Positions 37,379-45,092 of a stretch of 64,000 nucleotides of DNA are shown here, in pieces. A program made the position numbers and the translations under genes. Numbering within the stretch: position 1 is the stretch's first letter; every line of letters starts with the position of its first letter. Location of the stretch: NCBI RefSeq assembly GCF_001767395.1, contig NZ_CP017014.1, positions 1,178,001 through 1,242,000 on the forward strand, written 5' to 3'. This DNA comes from Rhodococcus sp. WMMA185. GTDB taxonomy: Bacteria > Actinomycetota > Actinomycetes > Mycobacteriales > Mycobacteriaceae. Under the pieces are notes generated by a model, which worked only from the letters and a program-made list of their open reading frames with translations, did not search any database and was not told where the DNA came from.

Positions 37379-38188
37379 CTACAGCTCCTGCGCGCTGGCC
37401 TTCTTCACGGAAGTGAAATCAGCGCGCCGCTTCTCGACGAACGCGTCGACGCCTTCTCTGCCTGCCGGGCTGTCCGCGGCGGCGGTGATCGACGCCGCCT
37501 CCGCGTCCAGTTGCTCGGTGAGTGTGCGTGCCCTCGACGCGCGCAACAGCGACTTGGTTCCCGAATATGACGACGTCGGTCCGGCGGCGAGTATTCGGGC
37601 GAGTCGAAAGGCCTCGTCCTGAATGACATCGTCGCCGACGAGACGGCTGAGGATGCCCAACCGGACTGCTTCGTCCCCGCTCAAGATGGAATCGGTGAGC
37701 AGGATCTCGCGAGCTCGGGCATCACCGATGATGCGGGGGAGCGTCCAGGAAATGCCGCCATCCGGAGTGAAGCCGATGGAGGGGTACGCCGCCCGCATCT
37801 TGGTGCCGGGACCGCCGAGCGCTACGTCTGCCAGGCAGACGAGGCTCATGCCTGCGCCTGCCGCCCATCCCTGTACGCCGGCGATCACCGGAACGGTGGT
37901 GGTGTCGAGTGCGCGGACGAAGTTGTGCAACACGCGGGCAGCTCCGGCAACGTACTCGCTGCGAACCGGAGCGGACGAGAAGGCCTTCACGTTGCCGCCG
38001 GCGCAGAAGTTCGGTCCCTCGCCGACGAGGAGCACACTGCCGATGCGATCCCCGACCGCGGCGAGCGCGTGGGTGCCCTGCTCGAGGCCCTCGTCGTCGA
38101 GGGTGTTTCCGTTCTCAGCTGTGGCGATCGTGATGCGGAGAACGTTGTCGTCTATCCGGACTTTGCTGAGTTGTTCGAGAGTCGTCAC
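37379..38188 (-). CDS. Enoyl-CoA hydratase/isomerase-family protein, PaaG-like active site
   Basis: The 269-residue crotonase-fold protein has the oxyanion-hole segments GEGPNFCAGGNVK and GVQGWAAGAGMSLVCLAD. At the two positions where true hydratases have catalytic Glu it reads Ser (GAGMSLV and YPSIGF). It does carry PDGG in GFTPDGGISWTLPR, the Asp form seen in PaaG-type isomerases. An isomerase on an acyl-CoA is therefore more likely than a hydratase. The start is a GTG with a TAAAGT -10 box six bases upstream. It is not part of an obvious catabolic cluster. Confidence 0.88.
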   Translation of the reverse strand: MTTLEQLSKVRIDDNVLRITIATAENGNTLDDEGLEQGTHALAAVGDRIGSVLLVGEGPNFCAGGNVKAFSSAPVRSEYVAGAARVLHNFVRALDTTTVPVIAGVQGWAAGAGMSLVCLADVALGGPGTKMRAAYPSIGFTPDGGISWTLPRIIGDARAREILLTDSILSGDEAVRLGILSRLVGDDVIQDEAFRLARILAAGPTSSYSGTKSLLRASRARTLTEQLDAEAASITAAADSPAGREGVDAFVEKRRADFTSVKKASAQEL

Positions 38189-38194
38189 GGTTGT

Positions 38195-38200
38195 ACTTTA
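38195..38200 (-). promoter_or_regulatory. -10 box TAAAGT of a probable leaderless promoter (crotonase gene)
   Basis: On the minus strand TAAAGT ends six bases before the GTG at 38188 and no ribosome-binding site is seen. Confidence 0.45.
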
Positions 38201-38204
38201 CGTG

Positions 38205-38222
38205 GGCCTGTCAGGCCTTTTT
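38205..38222 (+). terminator. Short rightward intrinsic terminator
   Basis: GGCCT and AGGCC pair around a GTC loop, followed by five T residues. The stem is only five bases. It would stop rightward readthrough from ung across the crotonase gene; it also overlaps the upstream promoter region of that gene. Confidence 0.4.
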
Positions 38223-38274
38223 CGCACGCTGATGTACCGTGTCCGTTTCGAATCGCACAGCACGGCGATCCGGT

Positions 38275-38402
38275 TCACCTGTCGATGGCGATCACCGAAA
38301 CCGAACCGTCAAGTCTGTTGGTGACATAGGCCCAGGCTCCGTCCGGGGTGATTGCTATCCCGGTCGGGGTCTCGCCGACGGGAATTGCCGCGTTCACGTT
38401 GT
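38275..38402 (-). pseudogene. Remnant of a YVTN-type beta-propeller protein (C-terminal blade)
   Basis: About 42 codons encode a single propeller blade and the natural C terminus (AIPVGETPTGIAITPDGAWA, then YVTNRLDGSVSVIAIDR). A whole propeller needs six or seven such blades. Nothing upstream on the same strand continues the pattern; the insertion element starts about 130 bases away. I read it as the 3' end of a gene lost by insertion and deletion. Confidence 0.65.
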
Positions 38403-38534
38403 TGAGCAACATCGCAAGAATGGTCGTCAATCCGAAGACTGCGTCCGGCCCCCTGCCACGACCGGGTGGTAGGCGCGAAAACCGGTGTAGCAGTGCATAT
38501 TTTTCTCCTGCTTCAGCGGTAGCTAGCGAGGAAC

Positions 38535-38554
38535 CCCGGTTCTTCAGGGCCGGG
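38535..38554. repeat. Left-end hairpin of the insertion sequence
   Basis: CCCGGTTC and GGGCCGGG pair (two G-U pairs) around TTCA. It lies 11 bases past the tnpA remnant stop and mirrors the right-end hairpin, as expected for single-strand ends recognised by a Y1 transposase. Confidence 0.7.
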
Positions 38555-38564
38555 AGGAATCGCG

Positions 38565-38950
38565 TCACTGTGCGGGGCGTTTCTGGTTCTCGATGTATTC
38601 CTTGACGTTCGACAGTGGCGCTCCCCGCACGAGCCTGCACAGTAGGACGGCGGCCAGAAGTGGGCACCCCACAGGTACTTACGGATGTGGTCGGGGAACT
38701 CTTGCCGCAGCCGTCGGGTCGAGACGCCATAGAGGTTGTTCACCAGTGTGGGCAGCGAGACCTTCGCGGGTAGTGGAGGTGGTCGGCCTCGCCGTTGCCC
38801 TCGACCAGTTCGGTCTCGAAGTCCTCACCCCTGCAGCATGATCTCCTCGCAGCGGACCAGCAGCTCATAGGTGCACGGTCCGCGCCGTCACTTCGGAGTG
38901 AAGACCACATGTGTATGCGGGTTGTAGACGACCGAACGACCCCTGCACAC
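38565..38950 (-). pseudogene. tnpA: Decayed IS200-family Y1 transposase
   Basis: Recognisable pieces appear in different frames: RSVVYNPHTHVVFTPK then a stop, RCEEIML, EDFETELVEGNGEADHLH, VSLPTLVNNLYGVSTRRLRQ and LWGAHFWPPSYCAGSCG. After a one-base deletion the end reads GAPLSNVKEYIENQK. The His-x-His region is damaged (DHLHYP followed by a jump). At least two frameshifts and an in-frame stop make it non-functional. Confidence 0.82.
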
Positions 38951-39004
38951 GTCCCGGTTTGGGTTCCCGGTGTTTTGTCGGAGGTGACTGTTACGGTCCG
39001 GGGT

Positions 39005-40255
39005 GTGAAGCAGGTGGTGCGGGTGAAGTTGCTGGCCGACAGCCAGCAACTCGACGTGTTGGTGCGCACCCTGGCCGTCTGCAACGACACCGCCACCCTG
39101 GTGGCCCGGATCGCGCACGAGAAGCGGGTGTTCCGCAAACGTGATCTGCGGGCGATCACCTACGCCACCGCCCGCGAGCATGGTGGGTTGGGTGCCCAGG
39201 TGGCGCAGTCGGTGATCCGCAAGGTCGCGGACTCGTACACCAGCCTGCGGGCCAATCTGCGGAATGGCAGGTACGGGCCGGCAGGGTCGCGGCGCCGGCA
39301 GCGGGTGGAAAACGCGCCGATCCGGTTCCGCTCGGATGCGGCGCAACCGTTCGATGACCGGTGCCTGTCCTGGCAACACGACCCAAACGACACGGGCGGG
39401 GGCAGCGTGTCGATCTGGACGGTCGACGGTCGGGTGAAGAACCTGCGGTTCGTCGGGCACCCCGACCAGGTGGCGATGCTCCGCGACTACCGGAAGGGGG
39501 AAACCGATCTCGTCGTACACCGTGACCGGACAGGGACGCCAACCGCGTATCTGATCGCCACCTGTGAGCTGCCCGACCCCCCGGTTGAGGTGGGAGAGCA
39601 TCTGCGCACCCCGGACGGGTGGATCGGGGTGGATTTGGGGATCGTGAATATCGCCGTCGCCTCCGACCGGGCCCTCGGCGACGACCTGCTCCGCGAATAC
39701 GGGGACGGCGCCCCGGACGGTCCGACCGGACGGGGCAGCACGAAGGACCGGCGCACCCGCAACCGGGAACTGCGGCAGGCGTTGCAGAAGAAGAACACCA
39801 AATCCGCTAAACGGTTGTTGCGGCGTCGGGCTCGGAGGGAAGCCCGGTTCGCCGCCGACGTCAACCACCAGATATCCAAGAAGGTTGTGGCCGAGGCTGA
39901 ACGCACCGGACGCGGGATCGCCCTGGAGAACCTTACGGGCATCCGCGAACGGGTACGGTTTCGCAAGCCCCAACGGGCCACGCACTCGAGTTGGGCGTTC
40001 GCGCAGCTCGGGGCCTTCATTTCCTATAAGGCCGCCAGGGTGGGGGTGCCGGTGTTGTCGGTGGATCCGGCGAACACCAGCCGCCGTTGTATCCGGTGTG
40101 GTCATATCGACAAGAAGAACCGGCCCCACCAGGACCGGTTCTGTTGTCTCGGCTGCGGTTTCGTTGAACACGCGGATATTGTCGGCTCGCATAACATCGC
40201 GTATCGAGCCGCCGAAGACTACCGGGCCCAGTCAACGGTCCCCGGTGCGGCGTGA
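39005..40255 (+). CDS. tnpB: TnpB, RNA-guided nuclease of the IS200/IS605 type
   Basis: From GTG 39005 the protein has 416 residues; GTG 38984, preceded by TCGGAG, would add seven. The split RuvC domain is complete, with Asp at about 210 (GVDLGIVNIA), Glu at about 308 (IALENLTGI) and Asp at about 391 (HADIVGSHNIA). Between the last two lies a zinc ribbon (CIRCG and CLGCG). A basic helical region at about 247-282 should bind RNA. TnpB proteins cut DNA next to a transposon-associated motif using an RNA made from the right end. The third RuvC motif has Val-Gly-Ser where Asn-Ala-Ala is usual. The catalytic residues being intact while tnpA is dead is notable. Confidence 0.92.
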   Translation: MKQVVRVKLLADSQQLDVLVRTLAVCNDTATLVARIAHEKRVFRKRDLRAITYATAREHGGLGAQVAQSVIRKVADSYTSLRANLRNGRYGPAGSRRRQRVENAPIRFRSDAAQPFDDRCLSWQHDPNDTGGGSVSIWTVDGRVKNLRFVGHPDQVAMLRDYRKGETDLVVHRDRTGTPTAYLIATCELPDPPVEVGEHLRTPDGWIGVDLGIVNIAVASDRALGDDLLREYGDGAPDGPTGRGSTKDRRTRNRELRQALQKKNTKSAKRLLRRRARREARFAADVNHQISKKVVAEAERTGRGIALENLTGIRERVRFRKPQRATHSSWAFAQLGAFISYKAARVGVPVLSVDPANTSRRCIRCGHIDKKNRPHQDRFCCLGCGFVEHADIVGSHNIAYRAAEDYRAQSTVPGAA

Positions 40256-40289
40256 CACCTGACAGCCAGTGGGGTGTTACAGCTGCAAG

Positions 40290-40309
40290 CTCAGTCCTTC
40301 AGGGCTGAG
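40290..40309. repeat. Right-end hairpin of the insertion sequence
   Basis: CTCAGTCC and GGGCTGAG pair (one G-U pair) around TTCA, 34 bases after the tnpB stop. In this family the guide RNA scaffold ends near here and the guide continues into the flanking DNA. Confidence 0.75.
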
Positions 40310-40592
40310 TAGTTGACAGGAACTGATCAACCTTGCCTGTCCCGCTCAGTCACATTGACATCGCGGCGGAAGTGAGCTGCCGCATGCTGTTCGGGCGGAG
40401 CGGACACTTCGAAACAACGCCCCCGAGAATTTCTGCGGAATGGGGAAGACTCGTCGAAATTCCTATGACACTGATTCCTCGCCACCTCTGCTGGAACGAC
40501 AAAGTCGCCGCAACTCCCATGGTTGGGTGTTGCGGCGACTGTTAGAAGCCGATCAGTGCCGGAGGCACAGTGGCATCACACGCAGCAGAGGG
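40310..40592. other. Non-coding flank between the insertion sequence and rpmB
   Basis: I see no gene here. The part next to the element (about 40312-40335) would be the source of a TnpB guide. The part next to rpmB holds its terminator. Confidence 0.5.
40503..40540 (-). terminator. rpmB terminator
   Basis: A 12-base perfect stem (AGTCGCCGCAAC at 40503-40514, GTTGCGGCGACT at 40529-40540) continues after one mismatch into CCCA/TGGG with a four-base loop. On the minus strand it is followed by TTTG. It lies 53 bases past the rpmB stop. Confidence 0.75.
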
Positions 40593-40784
40593 TCAGCCCC
40601 TGGTAACCTTTCCGGCCTTCAGGCAGGAGGTGCAGACGTTGAGCTTCCGGGTGTTTCCGGGGGCAACCTCGGCACGAACAGTCTGAATGTTCGGGTTCCA
40701 GCGACGGTTGGTACGCCGGTGCGAGTGCGAGACCGACTTACCGAAACCGGGCCCCTTGGCGCATACGTCGCAGACGGCAGCCAT
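40593..40784 (-). CDS. rpmB: 50S ribosomal protein L28, zinc-ribbon form
   Basis: The 63-residue protein begins [15 protein letters not shown] at ATG 40784, which has AAGGAG nine bases upstream; an in-frame ATG six codons earlier overlaps that site and is not used. Cys 5, 8, 51 and 54 form the two CxxC pairs of the zinc-binding (C+) form. Mycobacteriales often carry a second, cysteine-free copy that replaces it under zinc starvation. It reads leftward and is divergent from the FakA-like gene, as in Streptomyces. Confidence 0.95.
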   Translation of the reverse strand: MAAVCDVCAKGPGFGKSVSHSHRRTNRRWNPNIQTVRAEVAPGNTRKLNVCTSCLKAGKVTRG

Positions 40785-40955
40785 AGTCGCGAACTCCTTC
40801 AAGATAGTGAACTGTAAAATTTGCTGACTTCATGAAGGCACAGCGCAGCAGCCGCGCCCTGTAGGAGGCAACCGTGCAAGCGTAGCCCCTCGGACGCGGA
40901 TTGGCCAAACCCGGCCGCGAACGGCCGCGATGGCAGGTCTCGTCAGCATCCCCGA

Positions 40956-40961
40956 CTAGTC
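40956..40961 (+). promoter_or_regulatory. -10 box TAGTCT upstream of the FakA-like gene
   Basis: TAGTCT predicts a transcript start near 40968 and a short leader that includes the GGAGAGG ribosome site at 40989-40995. Confidence 0.4.
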
Positions 40962-41001
40962 TGGCGACACCTTACTCATTCTGCGGGCGGAGAGGATGAC
41001 A

Positions 41002-42705
41002 GTGGCCACTGAGGTCCTGATGGACGGTCGTGTTCTCGAGGCGTGGGCGAGGAAGGCCGTCGCGGGGCTCGAGGCACGCTGCGAGGAGATAAACAGCCTC
41101 AATGTCTTTCCGATCCCGGACGCGGACACAGGAACCAATCTGCTGTTCACGATGCGTTCGGCGCTCGAGGCCATCGACCGGTATGCGGGGATGGATCGCG
41201 GCACGCGGGAGGTCCGGCAGGTAGCGGTGGCCATGGCGCGGGGGGCGGTCGTAGGGGCGCGAGGAAATTCTGGAGCGATCCTGTCTCAGGTCCTGCGAGG
41301 AGTCGCCGACTCGGCCGTCACCGGCGCTATCGACACCCGAACGCTGCGCACCGGATTGCTCATGGCCACGAACTTGGTCACCGATGCAGTGAGCAGTGTG
41401 GTGGAGGGGACCATAGTCACGGTGTTGCGCTCGGCTGCGAATGCGGTCGCGGACTTCGCGGACGACGCCCCGATTGCCGACACGGCCCACGCCGCGGCGG
41501 ACGCGGCAGTCACGGCACTTGCCCGTACCCCGTCGCAACTCGATGTACTGGGCGCCGCCGGGGTCGTCGACGCCGGCGGCCTCGGACTCGTGGTGATCCT
41601 CGACGCCCTCGTGACGGCGGTGACCGGTTCGCCGCCCGAGCGGGCCCCCATGGCCTTGCACGTTCCGCGCCGAGAACCGTCGGGGCACGGAGGAGAACCC
41701 GTCGACGCCCTTCCGACGCGACCCGCGCCGTCCGAGGCGGGTGTGCATCGGCATGACGGAGCCGACTCCGACCAGGACTTCGAGGTGATGTACCTCGTGA
41801 CCGATTCCGACGAGTCCCGCATGTCGGACCTGCGTGCCAATCTGAACGAATTGGGCGATTCCGTTGTGATCGTCAGCGATGGTGGAGGTGGCTGGTCCGT
41901 GCACGTGCATTGCATGGACGCGGGGGCCGCTGTGGAGGCAGGACTCGCGGCAGGCCGAATACACGGGATCAGGATCAGCAGCTTCCTGGTCGACGCTCGG
42001 GATCACAGACTGCGCGCTTCGCGGGCCCGCCTCCCATCGGCTCGAGGCAAGCGCGGAATCGTCGCCGTCGCGGCCGGCGACGGAGCAGCCGAACTGTTCG
42101 CGAGCGAGGGCGCCACCGTTCTCAGATGTGATGACGCCGCTGTGTCGCGTGCCCAGCTACTCGGCGTCATCCGGCAGATGGGGCGCAGGGAGGTTCTCGT
42201 CCTCCCCAACGGCGCGCTGTCAGCCCAGGAACTCGTCGCGGTCAGCGCCGCCGCGAGGGACGCCGAACATGAGGTTCTGCTGCTCGCGACGTCTGCGATG
42301 GTCCAGGGGCTTGCCGCCTTGGCAGTGCACGATTCCGGCCGTGAGGCGGCGGATGATGCGTTCGCGATGTCGGAGGCGGCAGCCGCTACCAGATGGGGAT
42401 CGCTGCGGGTCGCTCACGAGCGCGCGCTCACGTACGTGGGCACCTGCGAACCCGGTGACGGTATCGGCCTGATGGGCCATGAGGTGATCGTGATCGAACC
42501 GGACGTCGTCGCGGCCGGACGAAGACTCGCGGACCTTGTCCTCGGTACCGGTGGGGAACTGGTGACTCTACTGATGGGGGCGGAGGCGCCGGCAGGGCTC
42601 GATGAAGACCTGGCCGATCACATCTCGCAACGGCACCCCGGCGTCGAAGTGATTGTTTACCAGGGTGGACAGCCTGGAGACCTGTTGCAACTCGGGGTGG
42701 AATGA
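41002..42705 (+). CDS. DAK2-domain kinase, FakA/YloV-like
   Basis: The roughly 567-residue protein has an N-terminal DAK2 nucleotide domain (NVFPIPDADTGTNLLFTM, then GARGNSGAILSQVLRG). A middle domain and the C-terminal FakA-type domain follow (ASDGAA-like AAGDGAAELFASEGA and a DegV-like fold). In Firmicutes FakA phosphorylates fatty acids presented by FakB for phospholipid synthesis. GGAGAGG is six bases before GTG 41002 but touches ATG 40996, so the GTG is the better start. The stop overlaps the first ATG of the recG frame. In M. tuberculosis the equivalent region is split over two genes as I recall. Confidence 0.87.
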   Translation: MATEVLMDGRVLEAWARKAVAGLEARCEEINSLNVFPIPDADTGTNLLFTMRSALEAIDRYAGMDRGTREVRQVAVAMARGAVVGARGNSGAILSQVLRGVADSAVTGAIDTRTLRTGLLMATNLVTDAVSSVVEGTIVTVLRSAANAVADFADDAPIADTAHAAADAAVTALARTPSQLDVLGAAGVVDAGGLGLVVILDALVTAVTGSPPERAPMALHVPRREPSGHGGEPVDALPTRPAPSEAGVHRHDGADSDQDFEVMYLVTDSDESRMSDLRANLNELGDSVVIVSDGGGGWSVHVHCMDAGAAVEAGLAAGRIHGIRISSFLVDARDHRLRASRARLPSARGKRGIVAVAAGDGAAELFASEGATVLRCDDAAVSRAQLLGVIRQMGRREVLVLPNGALSAQELVAVSAAARDAEHEVLLLATSAMVQGLAALAVHDSGREAADDAFAMSEAAAATRWGSLRVAHERALTYVGTCEPGDGIGLMGHEVIVIEPDVVAAGRRLADLVLGTGGELVTLLMGAEAPAGLDEDLADHISQRHPGVEVIVYQGGQPGDLLQLGVE

Positions 42706-42719
42706 GGGATAGAGATTCT

Positions 42720-44975
42720 ATGGCCACACTCACGGACCGGCTCGACCACTTGCTGGGGCGTAAGACCGCTGATGCGCTCGAGACGGCGTTCGGCATCCGC
42801 TCCGTCGAGGATCTGCTGCGGCACTACCCGCACCGGTACGCCTCGCAGGGCCGGGAACTTGCGGAGAAGGATCCACCGGAGGGCGAGCACATCACGATCA
42901 TCGCGCGAGTGACCTCCGCGGCTGTCGTGAAGATGAAGAGCCGAAAAGGCAGCATGCTCAAGGTGGTCCTGGCGACCGACAGGCAGAACGTCGATGTGAC
43001 CTTCTTCAACCCGCAGCGGGTGGGGCACGTGATCAAGCCGGGCGTGCGCGCGATGTTTTCGGGGACGGTCAAGTACTTCCGGGGCAAGTGGAGCCTCACC
43101 CACCCCAGCTACCTGGTCCTCCCCGAGCCGACTGCGGGGAGCGAGGATTCCGTGATGAACGTCGGACGGATTCGCGGAGCCGGTGAACTTGCGGGCATTG
43201 CCCGGGCTTCGCAGGATTCGTCGGGGGTCGACCTGTCGGTCTTCGACCGCGCGCTCATACCTCTCTATCCCGCTACCCGTGACATCGAGAGTTGGACGAT
43301 CATGAGGTGCGTCCGCCAGGTTCTGGACCAGCTCGACCGCATCGACGACCCCCTGCCGGAGAGGATCCGCAGTGAACGGACACTGATCGGTCTGGACGAG
43401 GCGCTTCGGTTGGTGCACCTGCCCGACACCCGTGAGGACGTTGAGAACGCCCGCGACAGGTTGCGCTTCGACGAGGCGACGGCACTGCAACTGGTGCTCG
43501 CACGGCGTCGCCGCGACAATGCCGATCGCGTTGCGCCACAGTGCTTGCCGGTTCCGGGTGGAATCGCAGATGCCTTCGAAGACATGCTCCCGTTCCAGTT
43601 GACAGACGGCCAGCACGCTGTGGCCGGTGAGATCTCCAACGACCTCGCCCAACCGCATCCGATGAGCAGGCTTCTGCAAGGTGAGGTGGGCTCGGGGAAA
43701 ACGATCGTGGCCCTGCGCGCCATGCTCCAGGTGGTCGACGCGGGCTATCAGTGCGTGCTGCTCGCTCCGACCGAGGTGCTCGCTGTGCAGCACGCCCGGT
43801 CGCTACGGGAGTTGCTCGGCCCGCTCGCGACCGCCGGGGAGCTCGGCACGCACGAAAAGGCGACGCGGGTGGCGCTTCTGACTGGGTCGATGCCGGTCGC
43901 CGCCAAACGGGCAGCGATGAACGAGGCGGTCACCGGTGATGCCGGCATCGTCATCGGCACGCACGCACTCATCCAGGAGAAGGTCGAGTTCTTCAACCTG
44001 GCGATGGTCGTCGTCGACGAGCAGCACCGTTTCGGCGTCGAGCAGCGCGACGAGTTGAGGACCAGGGCTCGGAAGGGGTTCAGCCCGCATCTGCTGGTGA
44101 TGACGGCAACTCCGATTCCGCGCACCATCGCGATGACCGTACTCGGCGACCTCGACGTGTCGACCCTGCGCCAGCTGCCCAGTGGCCGCTCACCGATCAA
44201 GAGCAGCGTGGTACCCGCGTCCCAGAAACCGCAGTGGGTGAGGCGTGCGTGGGATCGGATTCGCGAGGATGTGGCCGAGGGGAGACAGGCGTACGTCGTG
44301 TGCTCGCGGATCGGTGACGGCGAGAATGGGAACGGCGAGAACGCATCCGGTGAAAAGCAACCCGAGACGAAGTCTGTCGTCGAGATGTTCGAGGAACTGA
44401 GCGGGCGTATCATGCCCGACCTACGCGTCGGGCTGCTCCACGGCAGGCTCCCTTCGGACGAGAAGGACGCGGTCATGCGAGATTTCACGGCGGGAGATGT
44501 CGACGTTCTCGTGTGCACCACCGTCGTCGAGGTCGGCGTCGATGTGCCGAACGCGACGATCATGGTGATCGTCGACGCGGATCGCTTCGGTGTGAGTCAA
44601 CTCCACCAGTTACGCGGCCGCGTCGGCCGCGGCAAGCACCAGGGGTTGTGCATTCTGGTCACCGCGATGAACCCGGGTAGCCCTGCCTACGAACGACTGT
44701 CGAATGTCGCCTCGACCAATGACGGTTTCGAACTGGCACAGCTCGACCTGGCCACCCGGCGAGAGGGCGACATCCTCGGAGAGGCGCAGTCGGGCACGAC
44801 GTCCACACTGCGGTTGTTGTCGCTTCTCGGTCACGAGGAAGTCATCGCGGCGGCGTCCGAGTTCGCCCGCAGTGTAATCGCGGACGATCCCGATCTCGAG
44901 AACCACTCGGGACTCTCGGCGATGATGACCTCCGCCCTGGACGCCGATCGCATCAAATACCTGGAGAAGACGTGA
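42720..44975 (+). CDS. recG: ATP-dependent DNA helicase RecG
   Basis: The 751-residue helicase reverses stalled replication forks and processes Holliday junctions. The N-terminal wedge/OB domain (HITIIARVTSAAVVKM) is followed by the motor, with Walker A GEVGSGKTIVALRAM, the DEQH box VVVDEQHRFGVEQRDE and motif III VMTATPIPRTIAMT. ATG 42720 matches the N terminus of mycobacterial RecG; ATG 42702 overlaps the previous stop and adds six residues. A Gly/Asn-rich insertion (GDGENGNGENASGE) sits near residue 540. It is cotranscribed with the FakA-like gene. Confidence 0.95.
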   Translation: MATLTDRLDHLLGRKTADALETAFGIRSVEDLLRHYPHRYASQGRELAEKDPPEGEHITIIARVTSAAVVKMKSRKGSMLKVVLATDRQNVDVTFFNPQRVGHVIKPGVRAMFSGTVKYFRGKWSLTHPSYLVLPEPTAGSEDSVMNVGRIRGAGELAGIARASQDSSGVDLSVFDRALIPLYPATRDIESWTIMRCVRQVLDQLDRIDDPLPERIRSERTLIGLDEALRLVHLPDTREDVENARDRLRFDEATALQLVLARRRRDNADRVAPQCLPVPGGIADAFEDMLPFQLTDGQHAVAGEISNDLAQPHPMSRLLQGEVGSGKTIVALRAMLQVVDAGYQCVLLAPTEVLAVQHARSLRELLGPLATAGELGTHEKATRVALLTGSMPVAAKRAAMNEAVTGDAGIVIGTHALIQEKVEFFNLAMVVVDEQHRFGVEQRDELRTRARKGFSPHLLVMTATPIPRTIAMTVLGDLDVSTLRQLPSGRSPIKSSVVPASQKPQWVRRAWDRIREDVAEGRQAYVVCSRIGDGENGNGENASGEKQPETKSVVEMFEELSGRIMPDLRVGLLHGRLPSDEKDAVMRDFTAGDVDVLVCTTVVEVGVDVPNATIMVIVDADRFGVSQLHQLRGRVGRGKHQGLCILVTAMNPGSPAYERLSNVASTNDGFELAQLDLATRREGDILGEAQSGTTSTLRLLSLLGHEEVIAAASEFARSVIADDPDLENHSGLSAMMTSALDADRIKYLEKT

Positions 44976-45080
44976 CGGTCGCGGATGCGAAGGGGATCTG
45001 CACCCGCAGGACTTCCGCGTACCGATGAAGCGTGTTTCTTGAATCGTGGGACGCGTTTCCGTGGCGCCCTCGAGGCAAGG

Positions 45081-45086
45081 TAGTTT
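45081..45086 (+). promoter_or_regulatory. -10 box TAGTTT of a probable leaderless pyc promoter
   Basis: TAGTTT ends six bases before the pyc ATG at 45093 with no Shine-Dalgarno between. Confidence 0.5.
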
Positions 45087-45092
45087 TCTTCA

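Larger units (their letters stand above)
38535..40309 (+). mobile_element. IS200/IS605-type insertion sequence with decayed tnpA and intact tnpB
   Basis: The element is bounded by two subterminal hairpins with the same TTCA loop (38535-38554 and 40290-40309). Inside are a leftward tnpA remnant and a rightward tnpB in the divergent order common in this group. The exact tips lie a few bases outside the hairpins and cannot be fixed without an empty site. With tnpA broken, the copy can move only if a transposase is supplied elsewhere. It sits between the propeller remnant and rpmB. Confidence 0.85.

Noticed and set aside
38888..40192. A 434-codon leftward open frame opposite tnpB
   Set aside because: Only its last few codons are meaningful, because they are the N-terminal fragment of the tnpA remnant. 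The rest is the shadow of tnpB.
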